A stretch of DNA of 64,000 nt from Devosia equisanguinis (GCF_900631955.1 NZ_UZWD01000026.1:1-64000); one strand, 5' to 3'. Positions 20,203-31,350 are shown, counted from the first letter of the stretch. Program-made: numbers and translations. The notes: generated from the sequence alone by a model not told the origin.

Positions 20203-20581
20203 GATGCCATTTCCTCCTGTTGGACCATGCCCGAGCGCTTGCGGAGCCCTGTTCTGGGCCTACCAATCCTCGCAAATTGCTCGTCCTCCCAGGAACAGGG
20301 CGACGCCGCCCATGCCCCCGTCACGGTCAAATATGGTCATTTTGTCCCATCATTGACCGCGAATGGCGATGTTTTAGGACTCAAAACGATCAGTCGTCAA
20401 CCTTTTGTCCCACAAAAGACTTGCTGCATGGAAAACCTGCCTTTAGACAGAATGGGAGCCGCGCTGTGTCGAAACGCGTCCAAAGCCGTCCAGGCTTTGG
20501 GGCCGGCCTGCGCTGCGCCTGGTGCGAGCCCCCATCGAAATGAGGGGCGTTAAGAGGCGATTGTCGATCTGGGAGGAAATG
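20203..20581. promoter_or_regulatory. Divergent promoter with repeated TTTTGTCCCA motif
   Basis: This 379-bp gap separates the divergent binding-protein and ATPase genes and contains no supported gene. It has ATTTTGTCCCAT (20339-20350) and, about 63 bp away, CTTTTGTCCCACAAAAG, in which TTTTGT/ACAAAA form a perfect inverted repeat around CCC (20403-20417). A GGTCA direct repeat spaced by AATAT lies at about 20335-20349. These are candidate sites for the GntR/FCD regulator at 15956. Confidence 0.5.
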
Positions 20582-21640
<1,059 letters not shown>

Positions 21641-21743
21641 GCGAAGCTGTTACCGGCAAGACGTGATGCGGGGCAGGGTGCGCAGGCCGGCAAAGGAAGC
21701 AAAAGCAATTCCCGCACGCGGTTGAGCGCCGTTTGGAACAGCG

Positions 21744-21768
21744 GCAAAGCCGGTTGGCCCGGCTTTGC
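21744..21768. terminator. Hairpin, possible transcription end signal
   Basis: GCAAAGCCGG (21744-21753) and CCGGCTTTGC (21759-21768) form a perfect 10-bp stem with a five-base loop, about 100 bp after the ATPase stop. There is no clear T-run on either side, so it may be a stabilising hairpin rather than a full intrinsic terminator. Confidence 0.4.
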
Positions 21769-21885
21769 GCGTTAGCGGTCCGATCCAGCAAGATTTTTCA
21801 TTTCTTCCGAGTTCGGGGCAAGACTGCGCCTTCATAATCACGACCGAGTTGATAGGGTTTAACCATCATAACTCGGGAGGTTCCG

Positions 21886-22914
21886 ATGAACCGGACAGCC
21901 AGGATTTTTGCCTACACTGCCCTTGCCGCCTCGCTGGCCATGGGTTTCGCCGTCACCGCCCATGCCCAGGACAAGACGCTCATCAACGTCTCCTATGACC
22001 CGACGCGCGAACTCTATCGCGATTACAACGAGGTCTTCATCAAGCACTGGCAGGAAACCAAGGGCGAGACCGTAGCGGTCCAGGTAACCCATGGCGGCTC
22101 AGGGTCGCAAGCCCGCACGGTGATCGACGGGCTCGAGGCCGATGTGGTGACGCTGGCGCTCGAAAGCGACATCAACGCCATTTCCGACGCCAACCCGGCT
22201 TTGGTGCCGGCAGACTGGCGCACCCTGCTGCCCAACAATAGCGCGCCATATACCTCGACCATCGTGTTCCTCGTCCGCAAGGGTAACCCGAAGGGCATTG
22301 CCGACTGGGGCGACCTGACCCAGGATGGCGTCGAAGTCATCACCCCCAATCCGAAGACCTCTGGCGGCGCACGCTGGAACATGCTCGCGGCATGGGCATG
22401 GGCCAAGGCACAGCCGGGTGGGAATGACGACACCGCCAAGGAATATGTTACCCAGCTCTACAAGCATGTTCCGGTGCTCGATACCGGCGCGCGTGGGTCC
22501 ACCACCACTTTCGTGCAGCGTGGCATCGGCGATGTGCTGCTGGCGTGGGAGAACGAGGCCTATCTCGCGCTCGAAGAGCTTGGTCCGGATGCTTTCGACA
22601 TCGTCACCCCCTCGGTTTCCATCCTCGCCGAACCGCCGGTGGCGGTCGTCAAGGGCAATGCCGAACGCAAGGGTAATCTGGAGCTGGCGCAGGGCTATCT
22701 TGAGTATCTCTACTCCGATGAAGGCCAGGCGATCGCCGCCAAGCACTACTATCGCCCGTTCAAGCCGGAAGCGGCCGCTCCGGAAGACATTGCCCGCTTT
22801 GGTGATGTGAACCTGATCACCATCGAGGATTTCGGCGGCTGGCGTGAGGCACAGCCCCACTTCTTCGGCGATGGTGGCGTCTTCGACCAGATCTATTCCG
22901 GTCCGACCCAGTAG
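21886..22914 (+). CDS. sbp: Sulfate/thiosulfate-binding periplasmic protein
   Basis: The 342-residue protein has a Sec signal peptide (about residues 1-27, ending AHA-QD) and the sulfate-binding-protein signatures SYDPTRELY near the start of the mature chain, VTHGGSGSQ, and NPKTSGGARWN, which line the oxyanion site. It delivers sulfate or thiosulfate to a CysTW channel. A good GGGAGG-type site precedes the ATG. The matching permease genes are at 13006-14710, separated by the sugar-acid module; no cysA lies next to either part. Confidence 0.9.
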   Translation: MNRTARIFAYTALAASLAMGFAVTAHAQDKTLINVSYDPTRELYRDYNEVFIKHWQETKGETVAVQVTHGGSGSQARTVIDGLEADVVTLALESDINAISDANPALVPADWRTLLPNNSAPYTSTIVFLVRKGNPKGIADWGDLTQDGVEVITPNPKTSGGARWNMLAAWAWAKAQPGGNDDTAKEYVTQLYKHVPVLDTGARGSTTTFVQRGIGDVLLAWENEAYLALEELGPDAFDIVTPSVSILAEPPVAVVKGNAERKGNLELAQGYLEYLYSDEGQAIAAKHYYRPFKPEAAAPEDIARFGDVNLITIEDFGGWREAQPHFFGDGGVFDQIYSGPTQ

Positions 22915-22989
22915 CAGCTCAACTCGCGGTCGGCCCCACAGGCCGGCCGCACCTGTCTTTGGCCCCGCAAACCGCATTGGGAGACTGAC

Positions 22990-23208
22990 ATGGTTCACTT
23001 CTTTGGAATTTTCGGTCCGGGCAAGCTGGCGCGGCGCGCCCAGGACGACGCTCCCGCCAAGGCCAATTTCTTCGGCGGCCTGCCCGATCCGGCCCAGGGC
23101 GCCGTACCTTTGACGCGCGCCGAGCAGGATGCCTGCTTCCTCAATGGCAAGGGACCCGAACCCAGCGCGGACACCGAGTCCTCGGAGCAAGCCGAGGTCC
23201 AGGAGTAA
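22990..23208 (+). CDS. Small hypothetical protein
   Basis: A 72-residue frame starting at an ATG preceded by GGGAGA, 75 bp after the sulfate-binding protein gene and ending immediately beside the stop of the convergent VIT gene. The N-terminus is hydrophobic and glycine-rich (MVHFFGIFGPGKLARR) and the C-terminus is acidic and serine/glutamate-rich. I do not recognise it. Its ribosome binding site and tight placement suggest a real gene co-transcribed with sbp. Confidence 0.55.
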   Translation: MVHFFGIFGPGKLARRAQDDAPAKANFFGGLPDPAQGAVPLTRAEQDACFLNGKGPEPSADTESSEQAEVQE

Positions 23209-23907
23209 TTAGGCCATCACCCCGAAGACTGCGCCGATGGCTGCAGTCACCGCCATGGCGAAAGCCCCCCAGAAGGTGACGCGCAGAGCGCCACGCACGA
23301 GGCGGGCGCCGCCCGCAGAGGCGCCCAGCCCGCCCAGGATGGCCAGTCCGACAAGGGTGGATGCTGCCACCAGCCAGACCACCAGAGCTGGCGGAGAGAA
23401 CACTGCCACGAGGATCGGCAGGATGGCGCCGGTGGCAAAGGTCAGCGCCGAAACGAGAGCCGCCTGCACCGGGCGGGTGGCGATAGTCTCGGAAATGCCC
23501 AGCTCATCGCGAGCGTGTGCGGCAAGGGCATCTTTGCTGGTCAGTTGTTCCGCCACCTGGCGTGCCAGCGTCCGGTCCAGGCCCCGCGCCTCATAGATAC
23601 CCGTCAACTCGTCCAGCTCCCCCTCCGGATCGTCCCGTAGTTCGGCGCGCTCGCGGGCCAGGTCGGCCTGCTCAGCATCCGATTGCGAACTGACCGAAAC
23701 ATACTCTCCCGCCGCCATCGACATGGCGCCGGCCACCAGCCCGGCAAGGCCAGCAATCAGGATCGCTTGATGGTTCGAGCCCGCCGACGCCACGCCCACC
23801 ACCAGGCTTGAGGTGGAAACCAGGCCGTCATTGGCTCCGAGCACGGCAGCGCGCAGCCAGCCGATCCTGTGCACCATGTGCATTTCGCGATGGGTCGTTC
23901 TGCTCAT
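23209..23907 (-). CDS. VIT family (CCC1/VIT1-like) membrane transporter
   Basis: The 232-residue protein has the VIT family layout: an N-terminal LRAAVLGANDGLVSTSSLVVGVA segment, a SMAAGEYVSVSSQSDAE metal-site helix, a soluble charged middle domain, and about three C-terminal membrane helices. Relatives export iron or manganese from the cytoplasm or store it. It overlaps the stop of the histidine kinase gene by four bases, so it belongs to the PepSY, cytochrome and two-component operon. Metal stress may therefore be the signal sensed, though this is inference. Confidence 0.88.
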   Translation of the reverse strand: MSRTTHREMHMVHRIGWLRAAVLGANDGLVSTSSLVVGVASAGSNHQAILIAGLAGLVAGAMSMAAGEYVSVSSQSDAEQADLARERAELRDDPEGELDELTGIYEARGLDRTLARQVAEQLTSKDALAAHARDELGISETIATRPVQAALVSALTFATGAILPILVAVFSPPALVVWLVAASTLVGLAILGGLGASAGGARLVRGALRVTFWGAFAMAVTAAIGAVFGVMA

Positions 23908-25219
23908 TTCGCTTCCCCGTTTCGAAAATTGGCGTCGAAGGTGATGGTGACGGTCATGCCGCTCGCGCTCATGTGCTTGGCAAGAACGGCACCGTTCAGG
24001 TGAAGGACTCGCTCGACCACGGTGAGGCCGATGCCGAGCCCTTCTGACAGGGGGGCAGCTCCGGCCCCAGACGGCGCCATGTCGATCACCGCGATCACCG
24101 GGCCGGGCCCGGCGCGCACGACGATAGTGGTGCCCGGCGGCGTGTGGCGCACGGCGTTCTCGATCAGGTTGCGGCAGGCGTCGCGCACGAGATTGGGCGC
24201 GATGCGGACGCTGTCGGCCCCTTCATTTTCGAACGCAATACTGTCGCCACGTGACAACACCCACGGGGCAATGACGCCCACCAGTTCCTCGCCCAGCAAG
24301 CCCAGGTCGGTGGCCACGAATTGGTCCGCCTCCAGTGCCTCGAGTCGCGCCAGTGCCGTAAGCTGCGCCACGAAATCGGATAATTCATCGACCTGAGCTT
24401 CGGCGCGCCGGGCCGTCGAGTGATCCAGGGATGACAGTTCCAGCTTGATGATGGAAAGGGGCGTTCGCACTTCGTGGGCAATGGCAGAGGTGAGGACGCG
24501 CTGGCTGCGGATCAACTCGCCGCTGCGGGCAAAGGCGCGATTCACCGCACGGGTCAGATGCCCCACTTCTTCGGGCATGCCAGCAATGGGCAGCCCTTCA
24601 CCCAGTTGCAGGGGATCGAGGCGGTCTGCCGCGCTCGCGGCAGCCTTGACCGGTCGCAAGGCGGAGCGGATTGAAACAATGGTGCCGCCGATCACGAAGA
24701 CCAGCAAAATGCTCATTGGCACGATCAGATGGTCGAGCACCTCATGCCAGAATACCCCCCATACCAGTCCGTCACGGTCACCCATGGTGGCAAATTCGAT
24801 CAGCAGCGGTTTGCCGTCGCGCTCCACTCGTCCGCCACCGGCGACATGGAGCGGCTTTCCAGGCGTGATCACCCGTACCCAGAAATCGGGCGGTCGCACC
24901 GACAGGGGCAGGAAGTGTTCCTCGCAGGCGGTGTCGCAGGCCGAAAACAAGACCGCGCCATCGGCCGTGCGGACGCGCGCGAAATAGCCGGTTCCGGGGG
25001 CAAACAACTCCTCCATCTCGTCGGGCAGGGCATAGCCGATCCGGCCCGAGACACTGGCGGCGCCTTCGCTCAGCATGTCCACCTGTTGCTCCACCAGCAA
25101 CCTGCCCAGTTCCTCGTCGTTGAAATAATAGTCGCTGAAGACCACCGCCATCTGCGCCAGGGCGGCAAGAAAACCAAAGGCGATGATGCGCGTCGCCGCG
25201 AGCTGCCAGAGTGGACGGC

Positions 25220-25223
<4 letters not shown>
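23904..25223 (-). CDS. Sensor histidine kinase
   Basis: A 439-residue membrane kinase. A membrane segment near residues 10-30, a periplasmic sensor of about 130 residues and a second membrane segment near 175-195 precede HAMP, the H-box (AIAHEVRTPLSIIKLEL, near residue 250) and an HATPase domain with N-box NLIENAVRHT. The G1 region reads VIDMAPSGAG instead of the usual DxGxG pattern, so ATP binding may be atypical; the G2 region GLGIGLTVV looks normal. It overlaps the response regulator gene by four bases and should phosphorylate that protein. Confidence 0.88.
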
Positions 25224-25865
<642 letters not shown>

Positions 25866-25894
<29 letters not shown>

Positions 25895-26462
25895 CAGAGC
25901 CGTCCAGTGGCCGTTTCCATCCGGTAATCATCGCCAAAGGCAGGTTTTCACGGTGTCGCACGCTTTCTATCATGGCCGCAGCGATATGCAGAATGGCAAG
26001 GCCAAGAACGGCATTGGCCATCACATCATGCAGCGTTTCCAACCACTTCTCGCCCCAGAACGCGTCGAGCCCCATCATCCAGCCAGTGACACCGAGCCCA
26101 GCCAGCAATGCCATCAGGCTCAACATCATGACGGCGCCGAGCGGCGAATGACCGAGGGTGCGCGGATCGGTGCCGGCGAGCAACTGTCGAACATGGTTCA
26201 CCACACGCCGCGGCGTTGGAAAGAAGTCCGAAAAACGTGCATGCCGCGTTCCGACAATGCCCCAGACCAGGCGAATGGCCAACGCGCCGACGACGACATA
26301 GCCGGTCACCTTGTGCCAATATTTGCCGTGCTCCAAGACCCAGAGGTTGAGCACGACGCCGGTGACGATGGTCCAGTGGAACAGGCGGACAAGCGGGTCC
26401 CAGACCCTGACGGGGGCGGCGGATTGCTCCGCCGCCGTGCCAATTGGATGCGTGTCAGCCAT
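25866..26462 (-). CDS. Cytochrome b561 family protein
   Basis: This 198-residue protein has four predicted membrane helices with haem-ligand-type histidines: VRVWDPLVRLFHW in helix 1, a YWHKVTGYVV helix, and two more in LHDVMANAVLGLAILHIAAA. Such di-haem cytochromes pass electrons between membrane quinones and periplasmic partners. It starts within the end of the PepSY gene and ends 29 bp inside the response regulator gene, an unusually deep overlap in a compact operon. Confidence 0.88.
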
Positions 26463-26727
26463 CGATCTCGGCCTCGACGACGTCGCCGGTCACCGGGTTG
26501 AAATAGACCTCGGCGCGCTTTTCGTCCTTGGTGAAGCCGTAGATCTCGTAGCAATTGCCACTGACCTGGAAGGTCTTGATGGTATAGCCGAGTTCGGCAA
26601 CCTTGGCCTTCATGGCATCTTCGCTCATCCACTTGTCCTGCGCTTCAGTGGTGCAGTTCGGGCTGGCCATGGCCAGGGTGGGCGACAGGAGGACGAGGGC
26701 GGCGACGACAGCAGCTTTGAGTTTCAT
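26455..26727 (-). CDS. PepSY domain-containing small periplasmic protein
   Basis: A 90-residue protein with a signal peptide (residues about 1-21, ending in AMA) followed by a PepSY-type domain (EDAMKAKVAELGYTIKTF, and a C-terminal YFNPVTGDVVEAEID strand). Two cysteines (CTTEAQ and GNCYEIYG) could form a disulfide. The ATG at 26727 gives the proper signal peptide, so I reject the upstream in-frame start. PepSY plus cytochrome b561 plus a two-component system is a recurrent set; the protein may modulate the sensor kinase or bind metal. Confidence 0.85.
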   Translation of the reverse strand: MKLKAAVVAALVLLSPTLAMASPNCTTEAQDKWMSEDAMKAKVAELGYTIKTFQVSGNCYEIYGFTKDEKRAEVYFNPVTGDVVEAEIDG

Positions 26728-26897
26728 GGGTGTTCTCCATTTTCGGGGCCGCACCATCGCGGCCATGGTCATGGATTAGCCGGGCCAAGCTGTCGGGATG
26801 CTGTCGAAGCCATCAAATAGTCGACCCGAGCCGTTTCGCCGACGGCGCCAGACTCAGCTAGGGTGCGGTCGCGCAATACGGGGCTTCCAAAATATCC

Positions 26898-27548
26898 ATG
26901 TCCGAAACCGACCTTTATCTCCCGCTCAAGGCCTTCATGGAGGGCGCCGGTTATTCGGTCAAAGGGGAGGTGAATGGATGCGACCTGGTCGGCGTGCGGG
27001 ACGACGATCCGACCGTCGTCGTTGTCTGCGAAATGAAACTGTCCCTGACGCTCGAACTGGTGATGCAGGGCGTCAAGCGCGCGGCTTTCTGCGACGAGGT
27101 GTGGCTGGCGGCCCGTGCGGCAAAGACTGGCCGTGGTCGCGAGCATGATGCGCGGTTCCGTAATCTCTGCCGCCGGCTGGGCTTTGGTCTGCTCACTGTT
27201 TCGGCCTCCGGGGCCGTCGAGATCATTGTCGCCCCCTTTGCCGCGACACCGCGCAAGGACGCAAAGCGCCGCTCGCGGCTGCTGGAGGAGCATCGGCGCC
27301 GGGTTGGCGATCCGCAAAAGGGCGGTGGACGCGGCAAGCCGATCATGACCGCCTATCGGCAGGATTGCATACGTTGCGCTGCGGCCCTGTTGTCCGGGCC
27401 GCAAAGTCCCCGCCAGCTCAAATCCGTTGTCGAACGCGCGCCGACCATTCTGCGCAGCAATGTCTATGGCTGGTTTGTCCGCGTGAGCCGCGGCATCTAT
27501 GATCTCACCGAACTGGGTCGAGCGGCAGTACTCCCGGCCCAAGAATAA
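26898..27548 (+). CDS. DUF2161 family PD-(D/E)xK nuclease-like protein
   Basis: A 216-residue cytoplasmic protein. The N-terminal half has the PD-(D/E)xK core: GCDLVGV followed by VVVVCEMKLSL, with Asp and the Glu-x-Lys as probable catalytic residues. The C-terminal half (from about residue 150) looks like a winged-helix segment ending in GIYDLTELG. I recognise the family DUF2161, described as a putative phosphodiesterase; the biological role is not known to me. It stands alone, convergent with the ABC permease gene, with a strong bidirectional terminator between them. Confidence 0.75.
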   Translation: MSETDLYLPLKAFMEGAGYSVKGEVNGCDLVGVRDDDPTVVVVCEMKLSLTLELVMQGVKRAAFCDEVWLAARAAKTGRGREHDARFRNLCRRLGFGLLTVSASGAVEIIVAPFAATPRKDAKRRSRLLEEHRRRVGDPQKGGGRGKPIMTAYRQDCIRCAAALLSGPQSPRQLKSVVERAPTILRSNVYGWFVRVSRGIYDLTELGRAAVLPAQE

Positions 27549-27579
27549 TGGGCGCCCTCACTGTGAGGACGCCCATTAT
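27545..27579. terminator. Bidirectional intrinsic terminator-like hairpin
   Basis: ATAATGGGCG (27545-27554) pairs perfectly with CGCCCATTAT (27570-27579), and the inner CCTCA/TGAGG pair around a CTG loop extends the stem. It sits between the convergent genes ending at 27548 and 27631. Confidence 0.75.
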
Positions 27580-27630
27580 CAGGTCTAGTAATCTGACAGC
27601 GCCGACGTACTCCTCGGCCCTACCGCTTGA

Positions 27631-28536
27631 TTAGGCGCGCATCTTCTCCCGCGTTTGGAAGCGCTTGCCGGTGGCTGAAGGCAGGGCCAGCGTGACGAGA
27701 ACGAAGATCGCCGTCGCCAGTTTGAGGTCACTGGGCTGCAGGCCGATGGACAGGCCAAGTGAGACGAGCTGGTAATACACCGCCGCACCCAGCACCGGCG
27801 CCAGCAATTGCCGGGTTACCGTATGACGGCCGACAATGGTTTCACCGATCACCAACGATGCAAGGCCGTTGATCAGCACGCCCAGGCCCATGCCGACATC
27901 GGCATAACCCTGCAACTGCACGATCAGGGCCCCACCCAGCGCCGTCATGGCATTGGCCAGGGCGAGGCCGACAATGGTGTAGGTCCACAGGTTGATGCCC
28001 AGCGACGGCGCGAGGTCTGGATTGACACCCACCACCCGCAAAGCCGCCCCTGCTTGCGTGGTCAGGAACCAGCGCAGCGCCAGCAGCAAGGCAACGACCA
28101 GTACGCCGAACACCAGGATCTGCATCCAAACCGTGGTGACGATACCCGGATGGATCATGTTGAAGATGTTGTCGGCGTTGAACAAGGCCGCATTGGACTT
28201 GCCCAGGATGCGCAGGTTGATGCTGTAGAGGCCGGTAAACACCAGGATGCCGGCGAGCAGCGAGTTGATGCCGAACCGCAGATGAATGATCGCTGTGCTG
28301 GCCCCGGCCAGGCCACCCGCCGCCACGGCGACCAGCGTCGCCAGGATCGGATTGTAGCCGGCAAGGATCAGCGCCGCGCACACGCATCCGCCGAGCGGAA
28401 AGGCCCCCTCGCTGGTGAGGTCGGGAAAGCTGATCAGCCTGAAAGGGATCATGATGCCCAGCACCAGGAACGAATAGATCAGGCTTTGGGCAAAGGTGAC
28501 CGGGACGAGATTTATGTAGGACGAAACAAAACTCAT
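27631..28536 (-). CDS. ABC transporter permease, TrpY/BMP-like family
   Basis: A 301-residue multi-helix permease of the branched-chain/BMP-related type with eight or more membrane segments and the family block ITEGAF-like LTSEGAFPLGG near residue 38. This permease type partners with ABC_sub_bind-family binding proteins in the system often labelled tryptophan/tyrosine transport. It follows the ATPase gene by one base and completes an operon with the binding protein at 29362. Aromatic amino acid or indolic substrates are plausible given the neighbouring catabolic genes; this is inferred. Confidence 0.82.
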   Translation of the reverse strand: MSFVSSYINLVPVTFAQSLIYSFLVLGIMIPFRLISFPDLTSEGAFPLGGCVCAALILAGYNPILATLVAVAAGGLAGASTAIIHLRFGINSLLAGILVFTGLYSINLRILGKSNAALFNADNIFNMIHPGIVTTVWMQILVFGVLVVALLLALRWFLTTQAGAALRVVGVNPDLAPSLGINLWTYTIVGLALANAMTALGGALIVQLQGYADVGMGLGVLINGLASLVIGETIVGRHTVTRQLLAPVLGAAVYYQLVSLGLSIGLQPSDLKLATAIFVLVTLALPSATGKRFQTREKMRA

Positions 28537-28537
28537 C

Positions 28538-29365
28538 TCAGGCTCCCAGCAGCATGCGGTCGTTGTCGAGCTTGAACTTCTCGATCAGGTCGGCAGGGGT
28601 GAGACCGGCTTTCTCGGTTCCGCCGATATCGAGCTTGATCTTGCCGGCATCCATCATGATCAGCCGGTTTCCCGTCTCGATGGCCTGGCGCATATTATGC
28701 GTGACCATGAGTGTGGTGATCGCATTGCTGGCGACGGTGTCGAGCGTTGCCGCCATCACTCGGTCGGCTGTGCGCGGGTCGAGCGCCGCCGTATGTTCGT
28801 CCAGCAGCAAGAGCTTTGGACGCGACAAAGCCGCCATGATCAGCGACAGCGCCTGGCGCTGGCCACCGGACAAGGTCGCGACCACCGCATCGAGCCGGTC
28901 TTCCAGCCCCAGTTGCAGGCTGGCCAGCTGCTCCCGGTAGAATTCCCGCCGGCGGGCGGAAATCAGCTGGGCAAAGCCATGGCCTTTACCGCGACGCTCG
29001 GCCAGCGCCAGGTTTTCCTCGATGGTCATGGCGGCGGCCGTGCCGATCATCGGGTCCTGGAACACGCGGGTGACCAGACCTGCACGTCGGTGTGGTGCGA
29101 GGCGGGTAATGTCCTGTCCGTCGAGCACGATCTGGCCGGCATCGACGAAGAAGCTGCCGGCAATGGCGTTGAGCAGCGTCGACTTGCCCGCGCCATTGCT
29201 GCCGATTACCACGACAAAATCACCGCGCGACAGCTTCAGGTCCACGCCATCAAGGGCGGGTCGACCGCCGGGCAGCCCGGTCGAGAAGCTCTTCTTCAGG
29301 CCCTGGCAGTGGAGCAGAGACGCAGGTGACTGCGTCTCCTTTCTTAGAGGAACGGGTTCGCTCAC
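28538..29365 (-). CDS. ABC transporter ATP-binding protein
   Basis: The 275-residue ATPase has Walker A GSNGAGKS (near residue 55), signature LSGGQRQALSLIMAAL, Walker B LLLLDEHTAALDPRTA and H-loop MVTHNMRQAI. The DEHTAALDP form is typical of ATPases that pair with the TrpXYZ-like permease and binding protein. It overlaps the binding-protein stop by four bases. Confidence 0.88.
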   Translation of the reverse strand: MSEPVPLRKETQSPASLLHCQGLKKSFSTGLPGGRPALDGVDLKLSRGDFVVVIGSNGAGKSTLLNAIAGSFFVDAGQIVLDGQDITRLAPHRRAGLVTRVFQDPMIGTAAAMTIEENLALAERRGKGHGFAQLISARRREFYREQLASLQLGLEDRLDAVVATLSGGQRQALSLIMAALSRPKLLLLDEHTAALDPRTADRVMAATLDTVASNAITTLMVTHNMRQAIETGNRLIMMDAGKIKLDIGGTEKAGLTPADLIEKFKLDNDRMLLGA

Positions 29366-30333
29366 TTGATGATCCAGGGGCTGTCCTTGAGCGCTTCCGG
29401 CAGGGTCAGGCCGACTGCCTCGAGACCCTTGACGCTGATCAGCTTGTCGAAGTCTTCCGGCTGGGGAATATAGGTGGCGATATCGGCCGGCTTTTCGCCT
29501 TTGAGGATACGGTCGGCGATGTCGGCCGCATGCTCGCCATTCTTCCAGTAGGAGATGGCGTGGAACCCGGCCAACTGGTCCTTGAGGTCCGGCGCATAAA
29601 CCGAATTGAACAGCGGCAGCTTGATCCGCTGGGCGGCCTGGGCCACCACTGGCACTGCGGTCTGCACGATGTTGGACTGGATCAGGAAGATAGCATCCAC
29701 CTGGCCGGCAAAGCTCTGTACGCGCTGCGGCAGATCGTTCTGATTGTCGACCGGCACCGCGACGATTTCGATGCCTGCTTCGGCAGCAGCTTCGTTGATC
29801 AGCTTGATATTGGTCGCGTCATTGTCTTCGCCGGGATTGAAGAGCGTACCCACTTTCTTGATGCCGGGAATGACTTCCTTGAGGAAGGACAGAGATTCCT
29901 TGAAGTTGGGGAGCATGGCCGCACCGGCACTCCATTCCGAACCGTGCTCCCAGTCGGGCACGATGCCAGCGACGACGGGGTCGACGACGGCGCCGAATAC
30001 GATGGGGATGGATTTGTCGGTGATGCCGCGCACGGCCGCCTGGTTGAGGCCCGTGGTGATGGCGAAGATCAGCGCCGGCTTCTTGGCTTCGACCTGCTGC
30101 AACACCTGCGGGATGAGACTGCGGTCGAAATTGGCGTGCTGGAAGTCATAGACGACATCAGTGCCCTCGACATAGCCGAGCTCTGTCATCCGGGCCTTGA
30201 AGCCATCGGCGGTCTCGGTCAGCGCCGGATGTTCGCCGAAGCTGGCGATGGCGATGAGCTTGGGTTCGGCATGTGCCATTGTGGTAGCGGTCGCAAGGGC
30301 AGCGGCAGCCAGAAATAGTCTTTTGAGCAGCAT
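29362..30333 (-). CDS. ABC_sub_bind family substrate-binding protein (TrpX-like)
   Basis: A 323-residue periplasmic protein with a Sec signal peptide (residues 1-22, ending AHA). The body (IASFGEHPALTETADGFKARMTELGYVEGTDVVYDFQHANFD) is typical of the PF04392 family, whose studied members bind tryptophan or other aromatic amino acids. The ATG at 30333 is preceded by GGAGGG, which decides against the upstream start at 30357. The dipeptidase gene lies 20 bp upstream in the same operon. Confidence 0.85.
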   Translation of the reverse strand: MLLKRLFLAAAALATATTMAHAEPKLIAIASFGEHPALTETADGFKARMTELGYVEGTDVVYDFQHANFDRSLIPQVLQQVEAKKPALIFAITTGLNQAAVRGITDKSIPIVFGAVVDPVVAGIVPDWEHGSEWSAGAAMLPNFKESLSFLKEVIPGIKKVGTLFNPGEDNDATNIKLINEAAAEAGIEIVAVPVDNQNDLPQRVQSFAGQVDAIFLIQSNIVQTAVPVVAQAAQRIKLPLFNSVYAPDLKDQLAGFHAISYWKNGEHAADIADRILKGEKPADIATYIPQPEDFDKLISVKGLEAVGLTLPEALKDSPWIIK

Positions 30334-30353
30334 GGTTTTCCCTCCGTGTGCTG

Positions 30354-31346
30354 TCATTTTGCTGGCGCGATGCGCCAGTTTTCGCGGGCAACGCGGAGAA
30401 AGTTCTCTCCGAGAATGCCCTTGATTGCGGGCTCGCCATAGCCAAGGCCGATCAGGGCCTCGACCAGGTCGGGCAGAATTTCGGGTTTCACATCGGCCCA
30501 GGGGGGGCGCGGATAGCCGCGCTGCGCCATCATCGGTCCGGCGTCGTAAAGCTTGGTCATGAAGTCTTGGTAGAACACCACGTCGAGCCCCAGCCCCACA
30601 TGGTCTGGGCCAACCAGTTGCACCACGTGATCGATATGGCGCACCAGCGGCTCGAGGCCGGACTGGTTGTCCTCGGTCAGGAAGGCACCGATAGAATTGA
30701 TGCCCACCACGCCATTGCGTGCCGCCAGAGCCTTGACCTGTTCGTCGGTCACATTGCGTTCGTGATCTTTAAGCGCGCGCATGCTCGAATGCGAAATGAC
30801 AATAGGCTTTTCCGACAGCGCGATCATGTCGAGACTGGTCCGGATACCCGCATGCGAAGCGTCGAGCAGCATGCCGCAGCGGTTTGCCTCGGCTACGAAG
30901 GCGCGTCCCAGCATGGACAAGCCGGCATCGGACGGTTCGTGGCAGCCATCGCCCAGCGGGTTGCGGGTATTATAGGCCAGGATCATCCAGCGGATGCCCA
31001 GGCGGTACCAGAAGTCGATCAGGGTCGGCTCATAGCCAAGCGGGCCGGCTCCCTGCAGGTGAAAGCTCACCGCCATCTGCCCATCGGCCTTAGCTGCGCC
31101 GATGTCATCGACCGTCTCAATGATCCGGTAGCGGTGCTGCCGTTCGATCCAACGGCGTTGCTGGGCAAAATGCTTGAGCGTCGCTTCGGGCTTGTCCCAA
31201 TCCGCGCCGATGGTCAGAGATACGAAGGAAAAGCCAGCCTTGTCGAAACGGGTCAGCATTTCCGGCCCGTTATCTAGGCATTCGGGCGTCCAGCCGACCA
31301 CGCTTTCCCAAACGATCGACTGCGCAATGAGGTCCTTCGCGGACAT
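30354..31346 (-). CDS. Membrane dipeptidase-like protein (peptidase family M19)
   Basis: This 330-residue protein is an M19 dipeptidase: a TIM-barrel metalloenzyme with LLDASHAG, a PIVISHSSMRAL segment (metal-ligand histidine) and VGLGLDVVF near the C-terminus. The classical N-terminal DGHND motif is not obvious (VGWTPECLDNGPE stands in its place), so some metal ligands may differ. Members hydrolyse dipeptides and some amides and lactams. It lies between an amino-acid oxidase gene and an aromatic-amino-acid-type importer in one operon. Confidence 0.8.
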   Translation of the reverse strand: MSAKDLIAQSIVWESVVGWTPECLDNGPEMLTRFDKAGFSFVSLTIGADWDKPEATLKHFAQQRRWIERQHRYRIIETVDDIGAAKADGQMAVSFHLQGAGPLGYEPTLIDFWYRLGIRWMILAYNTRNPLGDGCHEPSDAGLSMLGRAFVAEANRCGMLLDASHAGIRTSLDMIALSEKPIVISHSSMRALKDHERNVTDEQVKALAARNGVVGINSIGAFLTEDNQSGLEPLVRHIDHVVQLVGPDHVGLGLDVVFYQDFMTKLYDAGPMMAQRGYPRPPWADVKPEILPDLVEALIGLGYGEPAIKGILGENFLRVARENWRIAPAK

Positions 31347-31350
31347 GGGA

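Noticed and set aside
29326-30318. Plus-strand frame of 330 codons opposite the TrpX-like binding protein
   Set aside because: Shadow of the binding-protein gene, which has a signal peptide and ribosome binding site on the minus strand.
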